64,000 nucleotides of DNA from Sandaracinaceae bacterium. GTDB taxonomy: Bacteria > Myxococcota_A > Polyangia > Polyangiales > Houyiibacteriaceae. The stretch spans positions 457,735 through 521,734 of the forward strand of contig JADJJE010000002.1 of NCBI GenBank assembly GCA_016706685.1. The letters run 5' to 3'. Below the pieces are notes generated by a model. That model worked only from the letters and a program-made list of their open reading frames with translations. It searched no databases and was not told the origin of the DNA. This document shows, piece by piece, positions 1 to 8,787 of this stretch (its first letter is position 1; each line of letters opens with the position of its first letter). A program made the position numbers and the translations under genes.

Positions 1-598
1 CCAACACCGAGTCGCCGGCCAGGTGGCCGTGCGTGTCGTTGACCGGCTTGAAGTGGTCGATGTCGAAGAGCATCAGGGCCACCGGAGTGCCGTGGCGCTT
101 CGAGAACGCCACTTCGCCAGTGAGCCGCTCGTTGAAATACTTCTTGTTGAACGCCCCGGTCAGGCCGTCACGCAGCGCGGACTCCAGCATCTGCCGCTGG
201 AACTTCTCCTCGAGCGCGTCGTGGTAGCTGAACTTCAGGATCGTTGTCGTTCCGATCTGGATCTTGTCGCCGTCCTGAAGGGCGTGGAAGCGCACCTGGT
301 GACCATTCACGAACGTGCCGTTGGTCGAGTTGTTGTCCGCCACGATGACGGTCTCGCCGCGGTTGATGATCTTGGCGTGCAGGCGCGAGATCTCGTTGTC
401 GGGCAGCAGGATGGTGGCCTCGCTGCCGCGTCCCACGGTGGCCTCGCCCGGGGGCAGCCGGTACATCTCCCCCACGTTGGGGCCCGCGATGACGATGACG
501 TAGGCGTTCTCGCGCGCGGCGGCGGTCGAGATCTGGGCGGCGATGGCGGTGGGGTCACCGACCATGGTGCGCTCGTCCGAGAAGTCGTCGTTGCCCAT
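1..598 (-). CDS. FHA-GGDEF diguanylate cyclase-like protein (3' end cut by window)
   Basis: The minus-strand frame opens at an ATG (596-598) and runs off the window. It has an N-terminal region, then an FHA phosphopeptide-binding domain (about residues 35-130) with the motifs GEATVGR, SRLHAKI and NNSTNGTFVNG. A GGDEF domain begins with DGLTGAFNKKYF and DIDHFKPVNDTHGH. The GGDEF signature itself lies outside the window, so catalytic competence cannot be judged. FHA-GGDEF fusions link Ser/Thr phosphorylation to c-di-GMP signalling and are common in myxobacteria. The domain reading is secure; the full length is unknown. Confidence 0.9.
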   Translation of the reverse strand, partial: MGNDDFSDERTMVGDPTAIAAQISTAAARENAYVIVIAGPNVGEMYRLPPGEATVGRGSEATILLPDNEISRLHAKIINRGETVIVADNNSTNGTFVNGHQVRFHALQDGDKIQIGTTTILKFSYHDALEEKFQRQMLESALRDGLTGAFNKKYFNERLTGEVAFSKRHGTPVALMLFDIDHFKPVNDTHGHLAGDSVL

Positions 599-864
599 AT
601 CGGTCAGTGTATCCGTTATTTGTGGCCGAATCTACTTTCAGCCGCGCCCGACAGCGACACTGGACGAGCACCGCGTGAACGAGGGTTCACGGCACACGGG
701 CGGAGTGTGCACCGGCGCAGCGCGTGCTTCCTTCTCTACGAGCGCTGCAGCCGAGGACGGGAACTCACGCCATCCGCACATTCACGCTATCCTTGGGTTC
801 GGACTCCCTGGCTGGCTGCTCTCTGCCGGAGCTGGCACGGATCGTGGATCCCCTCGAGACTACC

Positions 865-1848
865 ATGCGCCAAACGTACGCTTTGATGTTCGCCCTCTTC
901 GTCACGGCCGCCTTCACCTCGGGCTGCCGGTCCGAGAACTACTACTGTGACGCCGACGGTTGCTTCCTCTGCGACGGGCTCGGCTGCCGACCGGTGGAGG
1001 CCCCGCCCCGGCCGGACTGCAATGGCGACTACGAGTGCCCGGACGGGCGCTTCTGCACCGACATCGGCTGCGTGACCGAGTGCACGGGCGACTCGGACTG
1101 CCCGCAGGGCACCGAATGTCGGGATGGTGTGTGTCTGAACCCGACCGAGCCCGAGCCGGAGCCGAACCCCGGCACGTGTACGCGCAACTCGGACTGCCCA
1201 GCCGGCAACAACCTCATCTGCGTGGACGGCGTCTGCCAAGTGGACAACACCTGCGGCGCCACGGGCTGCGAGTGCTCCGACACCGTGCCGTGTGCGACCG
1301 GCTTCAGCTGCGTGGACGGGAGCTGTCGCGCCGACGACTCCATCTGCCGCTTCAGTCACGAGTGCGGCACCGGGCGCATCTGCGTGAACGGCGAGTGCCG
1401 AGAGGGCTGCGAGGACAGCACCACCTGTCCCACGGGCCAGACCTGTGAGAACGATGTCTGCGTGGACCTCCCGCCCGTGGACGAGTGCGCGGACAACACC
1501 GACTGCGGCGCCGGTGAGATCTGCGTGGACGCCGAGTGCGTGACCGGCTGCACCAACGACACCATGTGCGGTGCCGAGGAGTACTGCCTGGGTGGCATCT
1601 GCGTGTACGACGACCGCCCGCAGCCCTTCTGCTCGTCCAACGCGGACTGCCAGCCCGGACGTCCCTGCGTGGGTGGCGTGTGCCGCACGCCCTGCGAGAC
1701 CAGCATGGAGTGCCTCAGCTTCGACGTTCAGTTCCGTGTCTGTCAGAACCTGTTCTGCGTGACCAACAACGAGGCCACCTCCAACTGCGAGCTCAGCCAG
1801 GACTGCTCCACCGCTGGAGACACGTGTATCGACGGCGTCTGCCGCTGA
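865..1848 (+). CDS. cysteine-rich secreted lipoprotein
   Basis: A 327-residue protein. The ATG at 865 was chosen because it is followed directly by a signal peptide with a lipobox-like end (FTSGC); a longer open frame from 724 adds only out-of-family sequence. The mature protein is a string of short modules of the type C-x5-DC-x-x-G-x-x-C-x-x-G-x-C, as in Dickkopf/EB-like repeats of myxobacterial surface proteins. It is probably an outer-membrane or surface lipoprotein stabilised by many disulfides. The ligand is unknown. It stands alone between the FHA-GGDEF gene and the convergent E2 operon. Confidence 0.85.
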   Translation: MRQTYALMFALFVTAAFTSGCRSENYYCDADGCFLCDGLGCRPVEAPPRPDCNGDYECPDGRFCTDIGCVTECTGDSDCPQGTECRDGVCLNPTEPEPEPNPGTCTRNSDCPAGNNLICVDGVCQVDNTCGATGCECSDTVPCATGFSCVDGSCRADDSICRFSHECGTGRICVNGECREGCEDSTTCPTGQTCENDVCVDLPPVDECADNTDCGAGEICVDAECVTGCTNDTMCGAEEYCLGGICVYDDRPQPFCSSNADCQPGRPCVGGVCRTPCETSMECLSFDVQFRVCQNLFCVTNNEATSNCELSQDCSTAGDTCIDGVCR

Positions 1849-1875
1849 CACGCTAGCTGCCGCGAGAACCTACGA

Positions 1876-1914
1876 GCGCCGCTCACCCACACGGGTGCGC
1901 GGCGTTCGCGCTTT
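1876..1914 (+). terminator. hairpin terminator after the Cys-rich lipoprotein gene
   Basis: GCGCCGCTCACCC, a 4-base loop, then GGGTGCGCGGCG forms a strong GC stem with one mismatch, followed by a short T-containing tail. It sits 27 bases past the stop of the lipoprotein gene, between two convergent genes, so it may act on both strands. The T tract is weak. Confidence 0.5.
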
Positions 1915-1959
1915 CGGAGCCCCAACCGCCGGGGCACGTGTTCGGGTCGGCGTCAGCGC

Positions 1960-3273
1960 TCAGGCCAGCGACTCGGGGTGCTCGAGCGCGTCCAGCACCG
2001 CGTAGGCGAAGCTGGCGCCCACGTGGCCGTCGATGACGCGGTGATCGAAGCTGAAGCTCAGCATCATGAGCTTGCCGGGCACCACGGCGCCGTGCCGGAT
2101 GACGGGCTTGTCCTTGATGCGGTGCACGCCCAGGATGCCTACCTCCGGGTAGTTCAGCACGGGCGTGGCCAGCAGGCCGCCGAGCTTGCCGAGGCTGGTG
2201 ACGGTGAAGGTGCTGCCCGAGAGCTCGTCCGCGCGCAGCGTCCCAGCACGGGCGCCTTCGGCGAGTCGCTCGATCTCGCGCCCGATGGCGAGCAGGTCTA
2301 GGCGCTCGGCGTTTCGGATGACGGGCACCAGCAGGCCCGCCTGGGTGGCCGCAGCCACTCCAATGTGGAGCGCGCTGCGCGTGACCAGCTCGTTGCGCGC
2401 CTCGTCGAGGTAGCTGTTGAGCATCGGGTACGCGGCCAGCGCTCGCGTCACGGCTTGGATGATGAAGGGCAGGTAGGTGAGCTTCACCCCCGCCTCAGCC
2501 GCCTGCGGCGCCAGCAGGTCACGCCGGGCCAAGAGCGGGCCCACGTCCAGCTCCTCCACGAAGGTGAAGTGCACGGCGCTGCGGGCGGAGGCCTGCAGGC
2601 GATCCGCGATGCGCCGCCGCATGCCCACGAAGGGCCGCCGAATGTCGCCAGCGTCTGCGGTGGTGGGCGCCGGCACCTGGGCGTGTCCACCGGCGCCGCC
2701 ATCTGCTCGATGGGCAGCCGTCGCGGCCTGCGCGCGCACGTCGCTGTCCTGCACGCGGCCCTCTGGACCAGTCGGCCGCACCGTCCGCAGATCCACGCCC
2801 AGCTCCTTGGCGAGCGCGCGGACGGCGGGCGTGGCCTGCGGCTTGGCCTCGAAGTAAGCACCCCCTGCGGCCGGGACGTCGGCGGCCGCGGGCTTCGGGG
2901 CACTGTTCCGCTGGAAGTAGCCGGCGCCTGGGAGCACATCCCTCAGGTCGCCCACGGCGGTCGCCGCGGGGCCCTCGCTCTCGATGGCGGGGGCCTTCGC
3001 CGTGCTCGCCGCACCGGCCGCGTCGGCTTCCAAGAGGCCGATCACGATCAAGACGTCGCCCACCTTGGCCGTCTCGCCCGGCCCGAAGCGCAGCTCGCGC
3101 ACCCAGCCGCTGCGCGGCGCCCCGATGGTGACGGTGGCCTTGTCGCTCATCACCTCCAGCATGGGGGCGTCTTCGGTGACCGTGTCGCCCACGGCCACGT
3201 GCCACTCCACGATCTCGCCCTCGGTCATGCCCTCGCCGAGGTCGGGCAGCTTGAACTCGAACTGTGTGCTCAT
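1960..3273 (-). CDS. 2-oxoacid dehydrogenase E2, dihydrolipoyl acyltransferase
   Basis: A 437-residue E2 subunit. The lipoyl domain (residues 3-80) carries Lys45 in the SDKATV motif, the expected lipoylation site. A peripheral subunit-binding domain (about 130-170) is followed by the catalytic domain, ending with DHRVIDG (His411, Asp415). E2 transfers the acyl group from the lipoyl arm to CoA. The ATG at 3273 lies 7 bases after the E1 beta stop and starts the lipoyl domain exactly. It is last in the lipA-E1a-E1b-E2 operon. Branched-chain (BkdB) and pyruvate-type functions cannot be separated by eye. No E3 gene is next to it. Confidence 0.93.
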   Translation of the reverse strand: MSTQFEFKLPDLGEGMTEGEIVEWHVAVGDTVTEDAPMLEVMSDKATVTIGAPRSGWVRELRFGPGETAKVGDVLIVIGLLEADAAGAASTAKAPAIESEGPAATAVGDLRDVLPGAGYFQRNSAPKPAAADVPAAGGAYFEAKPQATPAVRALAKELGVDLRTVRPTGPEGRVQDSDVRAQAATAAHRADGGAGGHAQVPAPTTADAGDIRRPFVGMRRRIADRLQASARSAVHFTFVEELDVGPLLARRDLLAPQAAEAGVKLTYLPFIIQAVTRALAAYPMLNSYLDEARNELVTRSALHIGVAAATQAGLLVPVIRNAERLDLLAIGREIERLAEGARAGTLRADELSGSTFTVTSLGKLGGLLATPVLNYPEVGILGVHRIKDKPVIRHGAVVPGKLMMLSFSFDHRVIDGHVGASFAYAVLDALEHPESLA

Positions 3274-3280
3274 GGTCTTC

Positions 3281-4255
3281 CTAGAAGCCGACGGTCTCAC
3301 GCAGCGCCGGCACGATGCGCCGGGCGAGCGGAAGGTAGTCGTCCTCGAGCGCGTAGGGGAAGGGCGTGTCGAAGCCCGTGACGCGCCGCGGCGGCGCCTG
3401 GAGGTGCACGAACGCGTGCTCGCACACCAGCGACACCAGCTCGGCGCCGAAGCCACACGCCCGCGGTGCCTCGTGCACGATGACCAGCCGGCCCGTCTTG
3501 CGCACGCTCTCGAGGATGGTCTCGAGGTCCAGCGGCCACAGCGTGCGTGGGTCGATCACCTCCGCCTCGATCTGGTCGTCGCCCGCCACCTGCTCGGCCG
3601 CGGCGAGCGCCTCGTAGAGCATGGCGCCCCACGCCACCACGGTGACGTCCGTGCCGGGGCGCACCACCGCGGCCTGGCTGAGCGGCACCTCGTACGGGGC
3701 CGTGGGCACCTCCATCTTCACCGCGCGGTACACCCGCTTCGGCTCGAAGAAGAGCACCGGGTCGGGGTCGTTGATGCTGGCGCGCAGGAGGCCCTTCGCG
3801 TCGTACGGGTTGCTGGGGCAGACCACCTTGAGGCCGGCCGTGTGGATGAACAGCGCCTCGGGCGACTGGCTGTGGTAGAGGCCGCCTTTGATGCCGCCCC
3901 CGAAGGGCGTGCGCACCACCATGGGCACGGTGTACTCGCCGCCGCTGCGGTAACGGTACTTGGCGGCCTCGCTCACCAGCTGGTCGAAGCCCGGGTAGAT
4001 GAAGTCCGCGAACTGGATCTCGGGGATGGGCTTGAGGCCGTAGAGCGCCATGCCGATGGCGGTGCCGAGGATGCCGCTCTCGTTGAGTGGCGTGTCGATG
4101 ACGCGCTCCTCGCCGAAGGCCTCGTGCAGCCCCTGCGTGACGCGGAAGACACCGCCCACGCGGCCCACGTCTTCGCCCAGCACCACCACGTCCGGGTCCG
4201 CCGCCATCTCTTGATGGAGCCCGGCGTTGATGGCCTGCACCATGTTCATTTCCAT
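3281..4255 (-). CDS. 2-oxoacid dehydrogenase E1 beta subunit
   Basis: A 324-residue transketolase-like E1 beta subunit. It has the pyrimidine-binding domain (LGEDVGRVGGVF, DTPLNESGILG, EIQFADFIYPGFDQL) and the C-terminal transketolase domain (EVIDPRTLWPLD). With E1 alpha it decarboxylates the 2-oxoacid using thiamine diphosphate and acylates E2. The start was set at the ATG overlapping the E1 alpha TGA (ATGA), a translational-coupling arrangement. A frame start 24 bases upstream is possible but less likely. The motifs suit the branched-chain-type alpha2/beta2 family. Confidence 0.93.
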   Translation of the reverse strand: MEMNMVQAINAGLHQEMAADPDVVVLGEDVGRVGGVFRVTQGLHEAFGEERVIDTPLNESGILGTAIGMALYGLKPIPEIQFADFIYPGFDQLVSEAAKYRYRSGGEYTVPMVVRTPFGGGIKGGLYHSQSPEALFIHTAGLKVVCPSNPYDAKGLLRASINDPDPVLFFEPKRVYRAVKMEVPTAPYEVPLSQAAVVRPGTDVTVVAWGAMLYEALAAAEQVAGDDQIEAEVIDPRTLWPLDLETILESVRKTGRLVIVHEAPRACGFGAELVSLVCEHAFVHLQAPPRRVTGFDTPFPYALEDDYLPLARRIVPALRETVGF

Positions 4256-5358
4256 CACGTGGTCCCTCGAAGGTGCCATGGGGTGTGCGCGTACACGTCT
4301 TTCCGGAGCGTGTCGAGCGCAGGCTTCGGGCGCTCTTCGGCCACGCGCAGGGCCTCTGTGATCTCGGCCTCGACCGCATTGCGCAACGCCTCGTCCGCCC
4401 GCTCGTCCAGCTCTCCCGTCTCGAACAGCGCGCGCTGCATGCGTGCGATGGGCTCCTGCGCCATGGCCGCCGCCACCTCCTCGTCGCTGCGGTAGAAGCG
4501 CGGGTCGTCCGAGCTCGAGTGGGCATCGAGGCGGTACGTCACCAGCTCGAGCAACGTGGGCCCTTCGCCCGCTGCCGCAGCCTCGAGCGCGTCACGCGTG
4601 GCGCGGTACACCGCCAGCGCGTCGTTGCCGTCCACCTGCTCCCCGCGGATGCCGTAGGCCACGGCCTTGCAGGCGAAGCCATCCGACGCGGTCTGCTTCG
4701 ACGCCGGCAGGCTGATGGCGTAGCCGTTGTTGCGGCAGGCGAAGACCACCGGCGCACGCCACACGCCCGCGAAGTTGAGCGCGGCGTGGAAGTCGTTGCT
4801 GCTGGTGGCGCCGTCGCCGAAGAACACCAGCGCCACGTCGTCTTTGCCCTTGAGGCGCGCCGCGTAGGCGATGCCCACGGCGTGCGGGAGCTGCGTGCCG
4901 ATGGGCGCGCTCACCGAGAGGCAGCGGTGCGCCTTGCTGTGGAAGTGGTCGGGCATCTGGTGACCGTGGGCCGGGTCCGCGTCGTTGCCGAACATCTGGT
5001 CGAGGTAGGCCGACAGCGGCGCCCCTCGATACAGCAGCGCTCCGAACTCGCGGTAGCACGGCACCAGCCAGTCCTGCGGGCGGAGCGCAGCCGCGGCGCC
5101 CAGGATGGCGGCCTCCTCACCACGGTGCCCCACGTGGAAGCCAATCCGCCCCTGGCGCTGCAGCGCCATCAAGCGCTCGTCGAGGCGCCGGCTGAGCAGC
5201 ATGGCCCGGTAGAGGCGCAGCTTGAGCTCCCGCGGCACCTGCGTGGGGAGCTCGCTGGTCTGTCCACTCGGGGATCGCCGCCTCTGCCATGCGCGCTCGT
5301 CCAGGCTGGTCACGCGCTCGTTGGCGGGGACAGAAGCAAGGTGACGGGCTCGGGGCAT
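4255..5358 (-). CDS. 2-oxoacid dehydrogenase E1 alpha subunit
   Basis: A 367-residue ThDP-dependent E1 alpha. The ThDP motif reads GDGATSSNDFHAALN...NNGYAIS (GDG-x-NN type). RIGFHVGHRGEEAA and the C-terminal phosphorylation-loop-like region (THRLDAHSS-like YRLDAHSSSDDP) fit branched-chain-type E1 alpha. An AGGAGGT Shine-Dalgarno lies 5 bases before the ATG, which supports this start. The gene is 30 bases downstream of lipA and overlaps E1 beta by the ATGA. It catalyses decarboxylation of a 2-oxoacid in the cytoplasmic complex. Whether the substrate is pyruvate or a branched-chain 2-oxoacid is unresolved. Confidence 0.93.
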   Translation of the reverse strand: MPRARHLASVPANERVTSLDERAWQRRRSPSGQTSELPTQVPRELKLRLYRAMLLSRRLDERLMALQRQGRIGFHVGHRGEEAAILGAAAALRPQDWLVPCYREFGALLYRGAPLSAYLDQMFGNDADPAHGHQMPDHFHSKAHRCLSVSAPIGTQLPHAVGIAYAARLKGKDDVALVFFGDGATSSNDFHAALNFAGVWRAPVVFACRNNGYAISLPASKQTASDGFACKAVAYGIRGEQVDGNDALAVYRATRDALEAAAAGEGPTLLELVTYRLDAHSSSDDPRFYRSDEEVAAAMAQEPIARMQRALFETGELDERADEALRNAVEAEITEALRVAEERPKPALDTLRKDVYAHTPWHLRGTT

Positions 5359-5388
5359 GGGGACCTCCTGTGTGGGTGGCGGTGTCGG

Positions 5389-6336
5389 TCAGGGCTCGCG
5401 TACGAGCGGCAGGCGCGGCTTGCGACCGTAGCGGTCGGCGCTGGCGGTGCCCTCGGTCTTCAAGACTCCATGCAAGAACGCCTCGGCGGCGCGGTAGCTG
5501 CTGCGCACCAGGGGCCCCGAGGCAACGAAACGAAAGCCGAGCTCGCGGCCCGCAGCGGCGTAGGCGTCGAACTCGTCGGGCTCCACGTAGCGCACCAGCT
5601 CCGCGTGCTTGGGCGTGGGGCGCAGGTACTGGCCGATGGTCAGCACGTCCACATCGATCTCTCGGAGGGCCTGCATGGCGGCGAGCATCTCTTCTCGGGT
5701 CTCTCCGAGGCCCACCATCAGCGAGGTCTTCGTGATGGCACCGGCCTCCTTAGCCCAACGCAGGACGCCCACGCTCTGTTCCCACGAGCAACGCACGTCG
5801 CGGATGGTGCGCTGCAGGCGCGGCACCACCTCCACGTTGTGGGCGAACACGTCGGGCTGCCCGTCACGGATCAGCGTGTCCACGTCGCGGCGCACACCCT
5901 GGAAGTCGCCCACCAGCGTCTCCACCAGCAGGTCTGGGCAGCGCTCCTTGATGCGGCGCACCGTCTTCGCCACGTGCGCCGCGCCGCCGTCCAGTAGGTC
6001 GTCGCGGTCCACCATGGTCATGACCACGTAGGCGAGGCCCATGCCCTCGAGCGCGCGCGCGGTGTTCTCGGGCTCGCGCGGGTCCGTGAGGCCGCCCGGG
6101 TCTCCCGTGTTCACGGCGCAGAAGCGGCAGCCGCGCGTGCACGTCTCGCCCAGGATCATGATGGTGGCGGTGCCCTGGCCCCAGCACTCGAAGATGTTGG
6201 GGCAGCGTGCCTCTTCGCAGACCGTGTTGAGGTCCCGCTTGCGCATCTCGTCGCGCAGCTGGTTGAACTGCGCCTGCTGCTCTCCGGCGGGCAGCCGGAC
6301 ACGCAACCAATCGGGCTTTCGGGCGGGCAAATTCAT
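5389..6336 (-). CDS. lipA: lipoyl synthase
   Basis: A 315-residue radical SAM enzyme that inserts two sulfurs into octanoyl groups to form lipoyl cofactor. Both iron-sulfur cluster motifs are visible: CEEARCPNIFEC for the auxiliary cluster and CTRGCRFC for the SAM-binding cluster. GLGET and RPTPKHAELVRYVEP are typical LipA signatures, as is the RSSYRA motif near the C terminus that supplies a serine ligand. Length matches the family. It heads an operon with E1 alpha, E1 beta and E2, so the cofactor enzyme is co-expressed with its acceptor protein. No lipB is visible in the window. Confidence 0.97.
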   Translation of the reverse strand: MNLPARKPDWLRVRLPAGEQQAQFNQLRDEMRKRDLNTVCEEARCPNIFECWGQGTATIMILGETCTRGCRFCAVNTGDPGGLTDPREPENTARALEGMGLAYVVMTMVDRDDLLDGGAAHVAKTVRRIKERCPDLLVETLVGDFQGVRRDVDTLIRDGQPDVFAHNVEVVPRLQRTIRDVRCSWEQSVGVLRWAKEAGAITKTSLMVGLGETREEMLAAMQALREIDVDVLTIGQYLRPTPKHAELVRYVEPDEFDAYAAAGRELGFRFVASGPLVRSSYRAAEAFLHGVLKTEGTASADRYGRKPRLPLVREP

Positions 6337-6460
6337 CGGGTGATTTCAACGTAGGCTGTGGGCCGGGGGGCGTCAATCAACGCGGCGCGGGCTCGACCCC
6401 GGGGAGCGACTCGGGCACGCTGCGGAGCCGGCCCGGGTGACGGGTCCACGGCTCCGCACC

Positions 6461-8272
6461 ATGAACGACCGGTCCCTGTTTCCAGCACTGCGGCGCGCGC
6501 TCTGCACCACGCGAGGCATTGGCTTCGGTGCCTGCGCGGCGTTCCTCGTGGTGGTGGCAGGGTGTGGGCCCGACGCCGAGACCCCCTCGGCTCCCGCGCC
6601 CGAGGGCGTGGCGCCCACGGCGGCCCCCGCGAGTCCGGCTCCGGGTCTGCAAGAAGCTCCTACAGCGCCTCGCCCAGCAGCCCTCCCGCCGGCACCCCCG
6701 GCAGACGTTCGTCCCGTGGGCCCCTATCAGGCCGACCATGGGCGAGACTGCGACGGCTGGCCGCGCCTGGCGCTCGAGACGCCGCCCTCGACCTGCGTAG
6801 GGATCGTCGCGCACGCCACACACCCGGCCATCGCGGCGGCGGGGCCTCGCTTCAGGCCGCGCTCCATCGTGCAGGACCCGGCGCGGGACGACGTCTTCTG
6901 GATCATCGACGGAGGGGCTCAGCGTGACCACGCCGGCCGCGTCTTCCGGCTGCGCACGGCGCTGCGCCCAGGCGAGCCGCCTGCCGTGCACCTGGTGCTC
7001 ACGCGCCTCCACCGGCCGCACGGAGGCCGGGTGGGCCCCGACGGGAAGGTCTACGTGGGGGAGGTGGACGGTATCTTCCGCTTCGACCCCACCGCGGTGA
7101 ACGTGGCCATCGACGGGCTGCCGCCCGCGCCGCCGGGGCCCCAGCCCGTGGTCGCGGTGGCCCGCGAGGCCGTGGTCAGCGGGCTCGCCACCCAGCTGCG
7201 CCGCGAAGACCGCATTCGCTACCACCCGCTTAGCGCATTCGTGTTCACGCCAGGCGGGGACCTGATCGTGAACCGCGGGTCGTCCACGGACCGCTGCCTC
7301 GAGTCGTTGCCGGCCGCGCGCTGTGAAGACGAGGCCGACGACCTCGCGTCGCTGGTGCGCTACGCCTACTTGGGCGCGGGGCGCTACGCCACGGAGCCCG
7401 AGGTGCTGGCCCGCGGGCTGCGCAACTCGGTCGCGCTCGTGGCTCACGCGAGCGGCACGCTGCTGCAGGGGGAGAACGGGGCCGACTTTCAAGAGGCCGA
7501 CAGGCCGCACGAAGAGCTCAACGTGATCGTGGCGGGTGGCCACTACGGCTGGCCCTACTGCTTCGACGCGCGCGGGCGTGACCCGTCGTGGGCACACTCG
7601 GACTTTCACTGCGACCCCGCGCGCAACCTCACCTATCACCCGCCGCTGCGCCTCCTGCCGCCGCACGGCGCGCCGCTGGGGCTGGCCTACTACGACCACC
7701 CGGCCATGCCGATGCTCACCGGCCACCTCTTGGTGTCACTGCACGGCTATCGAGCGGCGGGGCATCGTTTGCTGGCGCTGCCGGTGAACGCGCGGGGTCT
7801 GCCGCCGGCGCATGGCGGGGAGCTCACGCTGCTGGGCGGTTGGGACGCGAGCGAGCGGGGGCCCAAGGGAGCTCCAGTGGAGCTGTGGGTCGCGCGCGAT
7901 GGATCCGTGTGGCTGGTGGAAGACAAGAACGGCACGGTCCTGCGCATCGCCGCGGAGACCTATGCGCCGAGCGCCGACGCGGACCCTCACGCCAGCAGCG
8001 GTGAGGTGGTGCAGCCACCGGACGCCGTGTTCGCGGGCCTGCGCACCGAGGTCCTCGGTCCGCGCTGTGGGGCATGCCACGCGTTCCTGCTCGGTCCGCC
8101 GGGCGACGCGGCGCAGGCGCTGCGTCACGAAGGCTGGCTGGCGCTCGATGGCGACACCACCGCGCTCGAGCTGCGCATCACGCGAAGGCACGAGCGGCCG
8201 ATGCCACCCGCAGCGCCCCTGCCCGCAGACGAACTCGCGCGGATCCGTGCTTGGCTCGCGGGCCAACGCTAG
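6461..8272 (+). CDS. beta-propeller sugar-dehydrogenase-like lipoprotein with C-terminal cytochrome c motif
   Basis: About 603 residues from the ATG at 6461 (a GTG at 6437 is also in frame). The signal peptide ends in VVVAGC. The central region resembles the PQQ-dependent aldose/sorbosone dehydrogenase beta-propeller: GRVFRLR, GKVYVGEVDGIFRFD, EVLARGLRNSVAL, ENGADFQEADRPHEELNVI and HYGWPYC. The last 80 residues hold a CGACH heme c-binding motif and a later MPP that could give the axial Met. The protein is probably a periplasmic or surface oxidoreductase passing electrons to its own heme. It is divergent from lipA and convergent with the PilZ gene. Confidence 0.8.
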   Translation: MNDRSLFPALRRALCTTRGIGFGACAAFLVVVAGCGPDAETPSAPAPEGVAPTAAPASPAPGLQEAPTAPRPAALPPAPPADVRPVGPYQADHGRDCDGWPRLALETPPSTCVGIVAHATHPAIAAAGPRFRPRSIVQDPARDDVFWIIDGGAQRDHAGRVFRLRTALRPGEPPAVHLVLTRLHRPHGGRVGPDGKVYVGEVDGIFRFDPTAVNVAIDGLPPAPPGPQPVVAVAREAVVSGLATQLRREDRIRYHPLSAFVFTPGGDLIVNRGSSTDRCLESLPAARCEDEADDLASLVRYAYLGAGRYATEPEVLARGLRNSVALVAHASGTLLQGENGADFQEADRPHEELNVIVAGGHYGWPYCFDARGRDPSWAHSDFHCDPARNLTYHPPLRLLPPHGAPLGLAYYDHPAMPMLTGHLLVSLHGYRAAGHRLLALPVNARGLPPAHGGELTLLGGWDASERGPKGAPVELWVARDGSVWLVEDKNGTVLRIAAETYAPSADADPHASSGEVVQPPDAVFAGLRTEVLGPRCGACHAFLLGPPGDAAQALRHEGWLALDGDTTALELRITRRHERPMPPAAPLPADELARIRAWLAGQR

Positions 8273-8275
8273 ACG

Positions 8276-8644
8276 TCAGGCGTCGCAGACGCGCGTCCAC
8301 TCGAGCAGGATGGCCTCCTCGATGGCGTCCTCGTCGTCCGGGCTCAGGTCGCGGAAGTGCAGCTCCAGCTCCACGGCGCCAGGACCCGTGTCCACACGGC
8401 GCCCCACGTGGCCCCACACTTCGAGCGGCTCGGGGCGCGAAGGAAGCGCCAGCACCACGTGCACGCGCCGCCCGATCTGCTCCGCCCAGGGCTGCCCACG
8501 CAGCAGCGCCCCGCGGGACGTCAGGTCGCGCACTCGGTACTCGCCCACCGGGTCCCCGTCGGCGCCGAACAGCAGCGCGCTCCCACCCAGATCAACGTGG
8601 CTCGCGCTGCGCGTCGCCGACTCCACTAGCTTCGTGTGTGCCAT
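8276..8644 (-). CDS. PilZ-domain protein
   Basis: A 122-residue protein from the ATG at 8644; a frame start at 8683 would add 13 unsupported residues. The fold pattern fits PilZ: an N-terminal basic segment, then GEYRVRDLTSRGALLRG, which corresponds to the D/N-x-S-x-x-G motif, and alternating beta strands (VHVVLALPS, LEVWGHV, VELELHF). The RxxxR c-di-GMP-binding motif is not clear, so nucleotide binding is uncertain. It ends 3 bases from the propeller-cytochrome stop on the other strand and is divergent from the CBS gene. Confidence 0.65.
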   Translation of the reverse strand: MAHTKLVESATRSASHVDLGGSALLFGADGDPVGEYRVRDLTSRGALLRGQPWAEQIGRRVHVVLALPSRPEPLEVWGHVGRRVDTGPGAVELELHFRDLSPDDEDAIEEAILLEWTRVCDA

Positions 8645-8720
8645 GCCCTTGCTCCCGACGTGAGGGTTCGTTCGTTCAAGCAAGAAGGTTCCGGCGGGCC
8701 TTTGCCGGGCTCGGGTATGG

Positions 8721-8734
8721 TGATAACGTTATCA
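8721..8734. promoter_or_regulatory. 14-bp perfect palindrome (candidate operator)
   Basis: TGATAACGTTATCA is a perfect AT-rich palindrome in GC-rich DNA. It lies between the divergent PilZ (start 8644) and CBS (start 8788) genes, 54 bases before the CBS start. Its position and symmetry suggest a dimeric repressor or activator site for one or both genes. The binding protein is not known. Confidence 0.5.
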
Positions 8735-8787
8735 TCTCCCTACGAGTGATGCACGTGTCATCACGGCAGTCGGGAACGGGGGTCACT

